This document shows, piece by piece, positions 61,626 to 64,000 of a DNA stretch of 64,000 nt. The stretch's first letter is position 1. Every line of letters begins with the position of its first letter. This DNA is from an uncultured Pelagibacteraceae bacterium (GTDB taxonomy: Bacteria > Pseudomonadota > Alphaproteobacteria > Pelagibacterales > Pelagibacteraceae). The translations under genes and the position numbers were made by a program. The stretch lies in NCBI GenBank assembly GCA_902526595.1, contig CABZLO010000001.1:58626-122625 (forward strand), in the 5' to 3' direction. The notes under the pieces are model-generated. The model saw nothing but the letters and a program-made list of their open reading frames with translations, had not been told where the DNA came from and did not search any database.

Positions 61626-61820
61626 ATTAAAATAGAAGTAAAAGATAATAATATTGAACAAGCTTTAAGAGTTTTAAAAAGGAAACTTCAAAGAGATGGT
61701 TTTTTTAAAGTAATAAAATTAAAAAATACTTATGAAAAACCTTCAGAAAAGAAAAAAAGAATCCTTCAAGAAAATATTAAAAGAGTTAAAAAATTAAATA
61801 AACTTAAAAATAGAATTTAA
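61626..61820 (+). CDS. rpsU: 30S ribosomal protein S21, probable ATT start
   Basis: 64 residues with NNIEQALRVLKRKLQRDGFF and YEKPSEKKKR, the S21 core. The frame has no ATG. A TTG at 61614 falls in the U-run of a hairpin and has no ribosome binding site, whereas GGAGG (61616-61620) lies 5 nt ahead of an ATT at 61626. Starting there, the protein (IKIEVKDNN, first residue Met in practice) lines up with the usual alphaproteobacterial MQVLVRDNN opening as I recall it. The choice remains an inference. Confidence 0.75.
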   Translation: MKIEVKDNNIEQALRVLKRKLQRDGFFKVIKLKNTYEKPSEKKKRILQENIKRVKKLNKLKNRI

Positions 61821-61826
61821 GTATAT

Positions 61827-61903
<77 letters not shown>

Positions 61904-61905
61904 AT

Positions 61906-62277
61906 TCATTTCAAATAGGTTTTATTAATTAAATCCGCCCAATTTGTCTTAAATCCCAAATTTTTATCATCTACATATATATCGAATCTAGGCTTGCCCA
62001 TTATTAAATCATCAAAAATTAAACCCCATTTTATTAATTGTTTAAAAGTTTTTTTGTAACCTATTTTCTTCGCTTTTTTAGCATCAGAATTTGTCCTAGC
62101 CATATATCTTGAAGTAAAAATTTTTATGTAATGCCCCTCTTTTTGAAGCTTGTTTATTAAATTAATATTTTTTTTTATCGGTAAAGATTTTTGATAGTTG
62201 CTACCTGAAGTTTTACAAATCGTATTATCAATATCAAAACAGAATATTTTTTTTTTAATTTTATTTTTTTTGACCAT
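61906..62277 (-). CDS. HAD-superfamily phosphatase, capsule-biosynthesis type (EcbF/BcbF-like)
   Basis: 123 residues from the ATG at 62277; the frame also allows a start at 62307, deeper inside the epimerase gene. The HAD nucleophile motif is FCFDIDNTIC (Asp15/Asp17), then KIFTSRYMART, and YVDDKNLG late. Length and motif order fit small capsule/polysaccharide phosphatases, which lack a cap domain. It probably dephosphorylates a sugar phosphate made by the upstream genes (inference). Overlaps the epimerase gene by 17 nt. Confidence 0.8.
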   Translation of the reverse strand: MVKKNKIKKKIFCFDIDNTICKTSGSNYQKSLPIKKNINLINKLQKEGHYIKIFTSRYMARTNSDAKKAKKIGYKKTFKQLIKWGLIFDDLIMGKPRFDIYVDDKNLGFKTNWADLINKTYLK

Positions 62278-62950
62278 AATAACTTTTTTTTCCGTGCTTT
62301 CTCTCAAAGTGAAATTTACGGACGGATTTGATTATTTTTGGTTTTTTGTTTAACAATTTAGTTTTGTAATAAACTCTACATATAAATTCAATAGCAATTA
62401 AATTGTTAATTGCTTCTTGCTCATTTTTTCCCCATGCAACTAAACCATGATCTCTTAATAAAATTCCAGGATTATATTTTTTAATTTTTTTTAATCTATT
62501 TATAATACTTCTTCCAAGTTGATACTCATACCTAATCTTATTAACTTTATATATTTTTTCTGAGAGAGGAATTTTATCATAAAAGTAATCAGCGTGAGTT
62601 GTTCCATAACATTCAGGTTCAATATTTGATTGAGCAATTATTGTTGAATATTCAGAATGAGTATGAATAATACAGCCAACATTTTTTAGATATTTGTATA
62701 ATTCGATATGAATATCGGTATCAACACTCGGCCTTAACGGATTTTGGTAATTATTTTTAAATTTTTTAATTTCAACTTTGACTATATCCTTTTCATTACA
62801 TTTTTTTGTAAATATACCAGACGCTTTTATATAAATTGAATTTCTAGACTTATTAATAATACTTGCGTTACCAAAATTTAAAATACTTAAATTATTTTTA
62901 TAAATTTCTGTGTTAACCTTTGCACATTTTAAAAAATAATTCTTTGACAT
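62261..62950 (-). CDS. AraD-like class II aldolase / L-ribulose-5-phosphate 4-epimerase family
   Basis: 229 residues, nearly the size of E. coli AraD (231). Zinc ligands H96-T-H98 and H168 (RDHGLVAWGKN) are present, with RPSVDTDIH, GTTHADYFYDKIP (catalytic-type Asp121) and the C-terminal RKHGKKSYYGQ, whose second Tyr (225) corresponds to the AraD catalytic Tyr. These C-terminal and GTTHADYF features favour the 4-epimerase branch over fuculose aldolase. Substrate unproven. It lies 6 nt after the cupin gene and overlaps the HAD gene. Confidence 0.82.
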   Translation of the reverse strand: MSKNYFLKCAKVNTEIYKNNLSILNFGNASIINKSRNSIYIKASGIFTKKCNEKDIVKVEIKKFKNNYQNPLRPSVDTDIHIELYKYLKNVGCIIHTHSEYSTIIAQSNIEPECYGTTHADYFYDKIPLSEKIYKVNKIRYEYQLGRSIINRLKKIKKYNPGILLRDHGLVAWGKNEQEAINNLIAIEFICRVYYKTKLLNKKPKIIKSVRKFHFERKHGKKSYYGQKK

Positions 62951-62956
62951 ATCGGT

Positions 62957-63679
62957 TTAACTAACTCTAAATTTATATTTTTTTCCATCATGAACAATGA
63001 TTGAGTCACTATCTATGTCTCTATTAGACATTTCAATTATTTTACAATTTTTTTTTGCCATCCTCATATGTATTGTACCTGGTTTCATTAAAAAAGAATT
63101 ATTTTTTTTTAATTTGATTAATCCATTTAAACCTCTCGAATATCTTATACCTAGATTCATTTCACCGTATTCAATAAAATAATTTTCTTTTTTGTTAATA
63201 TGAAATTCCATACTACTTTGGGTATTTTTCTTCATTTCAATAATTTTTATAGCTCCTAATTTATTTTGTAATAAATCATAAATAGTACCCCAATATTTAT
63301 TTTTAAAACGAATTTTTAATATCTTAATTTTTGAAAAAATATTATGGTGAGTATGATTTATTTTTACTTTAGTTTTTTTTTTAAAAAAAAATATATAAAC
63401 CTCAGAATTCAATAAAGTTTTAAAGCTCATTTTTTTTTTCGAGAAAATTAAGTTTTTATCCTGATCATAAATATTTTTATTATTTATTAATATATTTCCT
63501 TTGTTTAAAAAAAAATAAAAAGAATTTTCATTTAGTAAATAGGTGCAATTAGATTTTAAGTTTAGTCTAAAATACGAAAACTCACTTTCGCTCGCTATAT
63601 TTTCATAAGAAAAATTTTTTCTTTTTATTTTTTTTATACTTATTTTGGTATTGAGTTCTTTGAGAGTTTTTCCAAACAT
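62957..63679 (-). CDS. Cupin-fold protein, possible sugar isomerase or sugar-binding
   Basis: 240 residues from the ATG at 63679 (MFGKTLKEL), which is 8 nt after the kinase stop; the frame reaches 63715 inside the kinase gene. Two beta-rich halves suggest a bicupin. The C-terminal half has SSMEFHINKKENYFIEYGEM and KPGTIHMRMA, a cupin metal-site pattern with Glu in place of the first His. Resembles sugar isomerases and the cupin part of mannose-phosphate isomerases, but I do not recognise a specific family. Extremely Lys/Asn/Phe-rich. Confidence 0.6.
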   Translation of the reverse strand: MFGKTLKELNTKISIKKIKRKNFSYENIASESEFSYFRLNLKSNCTYLLNENSFYFFLNKGNILINNKNIYDQDKNLIFSKKKMSFKTLLNSEVYIFFFKKKTKVKINHTHHNIFSKIKILKIRFKNKYWGTIYDLLQNKLGAIKIIEMKKNTQSSMEFHINKKENYFIEYGEMNLGIRYSRGLNGLIKLKKNNSFLMKPGTIHMRMAKKNCKIIEMSNRDIDSDSIIVHDGKKYKFRVS

Positions 63680-63686
63680 AAATAAT

Positions 63687-64000
63687 CTAAAAAGTTTTAA
63701 CCTTACTTTTACCAATTATTTTAGAATAAGCATAATTATTAGAAAATTTTATTCTTTGTAAGTTATTCTTATTTCTATTTAGTACAAAGGCAGACAAAAA
63801 ATAATCTCCCGCACCTATAGTATTAATACTTTGCTTCTTTTCTTTATCAACAGTGGCGCTAATTACTCTTTTATTTTGAAAAATAGAGCAACCTTTTGAA
63901 CCTTTTTTAATAACAAAAGTATTTATGCTCAAAATCTTTTGAAGCTTTATGAGTTTTTTTAAAAGTGTTTTTTCTTTAATTTTATAAATTTTAAAAATTT
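63687..64000 (-). CDS. PfkB-family carbohydrate kinase, C-terminal part
   Basis: The last 104 codons of a ribokinase-fold sugar kinase; the N-terminal part is outside the window. The PfkB signature INTIGAGDYFLSAFV holds the anion hole and catalytic Asp, preceded by NTFVIKKGSKGCSIF, the usual beta-strand. I extended the frame by hand from 63932 to the window end, and it stays open. It likely phosphorylates a sugar handled by the adjoining cupin and epimerase. Confidence 0.82.
   Translation of the reverse strand, partial: IFKIYKIKEKTLLKKLIKLQKILSINTFVIKKGSKGCSIFQNKRVISATVDKEKKQSINTIGAGDYFLSAFVLNRNKNNLQRIKFSNNYAYSKIIGKSKVKTF

Overview
The window is a very AT-rich, tightly packed bacterial chromosome segment that reads as alphaproteobacterial, most likely SAR11 (Pelagibacterales). 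Signs of this are the low GC, stop/start overlaps at many gene junctions, no intergenic gap over about 310 bases, a circularly permuted two-piece tmRNA gene, a TrcR/DUF1013 regulator, a cysteine-free L31, HflKC next to Mrp, and the tol-pal-tilS-ftsH-folP-glmM gene order. The assignment comes from gene content and order, not from a database search.

Layout. 1-3795 (minus) is a four-gene operon: FAD amino-acid dehydrogenase, EamA transporter, D-2-hydroxyacid dehydrogenase and a histone-deacetylase-family amidohydrolase cut by the window edge. 3859-9287 (minus) is the cell-shape operon mreBCD-mrdA-rodA, joined upstream to leuA by a stop/start overlap. ilvB-ilvH-ilvC (branched-chain amino acids) lies at 10965-14326. 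14378-18869 holds miaA, a Do-type protease, a small DUF2065 protein and hflC/hflK. Mrp is divergent from hflK. thyX follows, then the permuted ssrA at 20716-20975. ppdK, glyS, glyQ and an S49 peptidase run to 27395.

27510-35752 holds isoprenoid genes (an IspB-like synthase, dxs, ispA), pdxH, aroC, xseB, a Sua5-type tsaC and a two-gene ABC exporter. tRNA-Arg(TCG), rluD and rpoH follow. A long minus-strand block (37766-50213) carries tolQ-R-A-B, pal, cpoB, tilS, ftsH, folP, glmM, thiD and purA, with a strong hairpin terminator between pal and cpoB. Behind it are a RuvC-like nuclease, yebC, a YmdB-like phosphoesterase, 5-FTHF cyclo-ligase, zapA and a coiled-coil protein. The plus strand then carries the sugar-phosphate operon tkt (frameshifted)-gap-pgk-fba-thiE-efp-suhB, followed by rpmE, trcR, rpsU and tRNA-fMet.

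Immediately past tRNA-fMet the content changes to a low-complexity, Lys/Asn/Ile-rich minus-strand cassette: PfkB kinase, cupin, AraD-like epimerase and HAD phosphatase. It looks like a sugar-modification module at the edge of a variable island. The most notable observations are this cassette and its tRNA junction, the one-base frameshift in an A8 tract of tkt, the tmRNA/thyX arrangement, a likely ATT start with a leader hairpin for S21, an isolated RuvC-like gene with no ruvAB beside it, and a possible sigma-32-type promoter at ftsH. No insertion sequences, prophage, CRISPR arrays or rRNA genes are visible.
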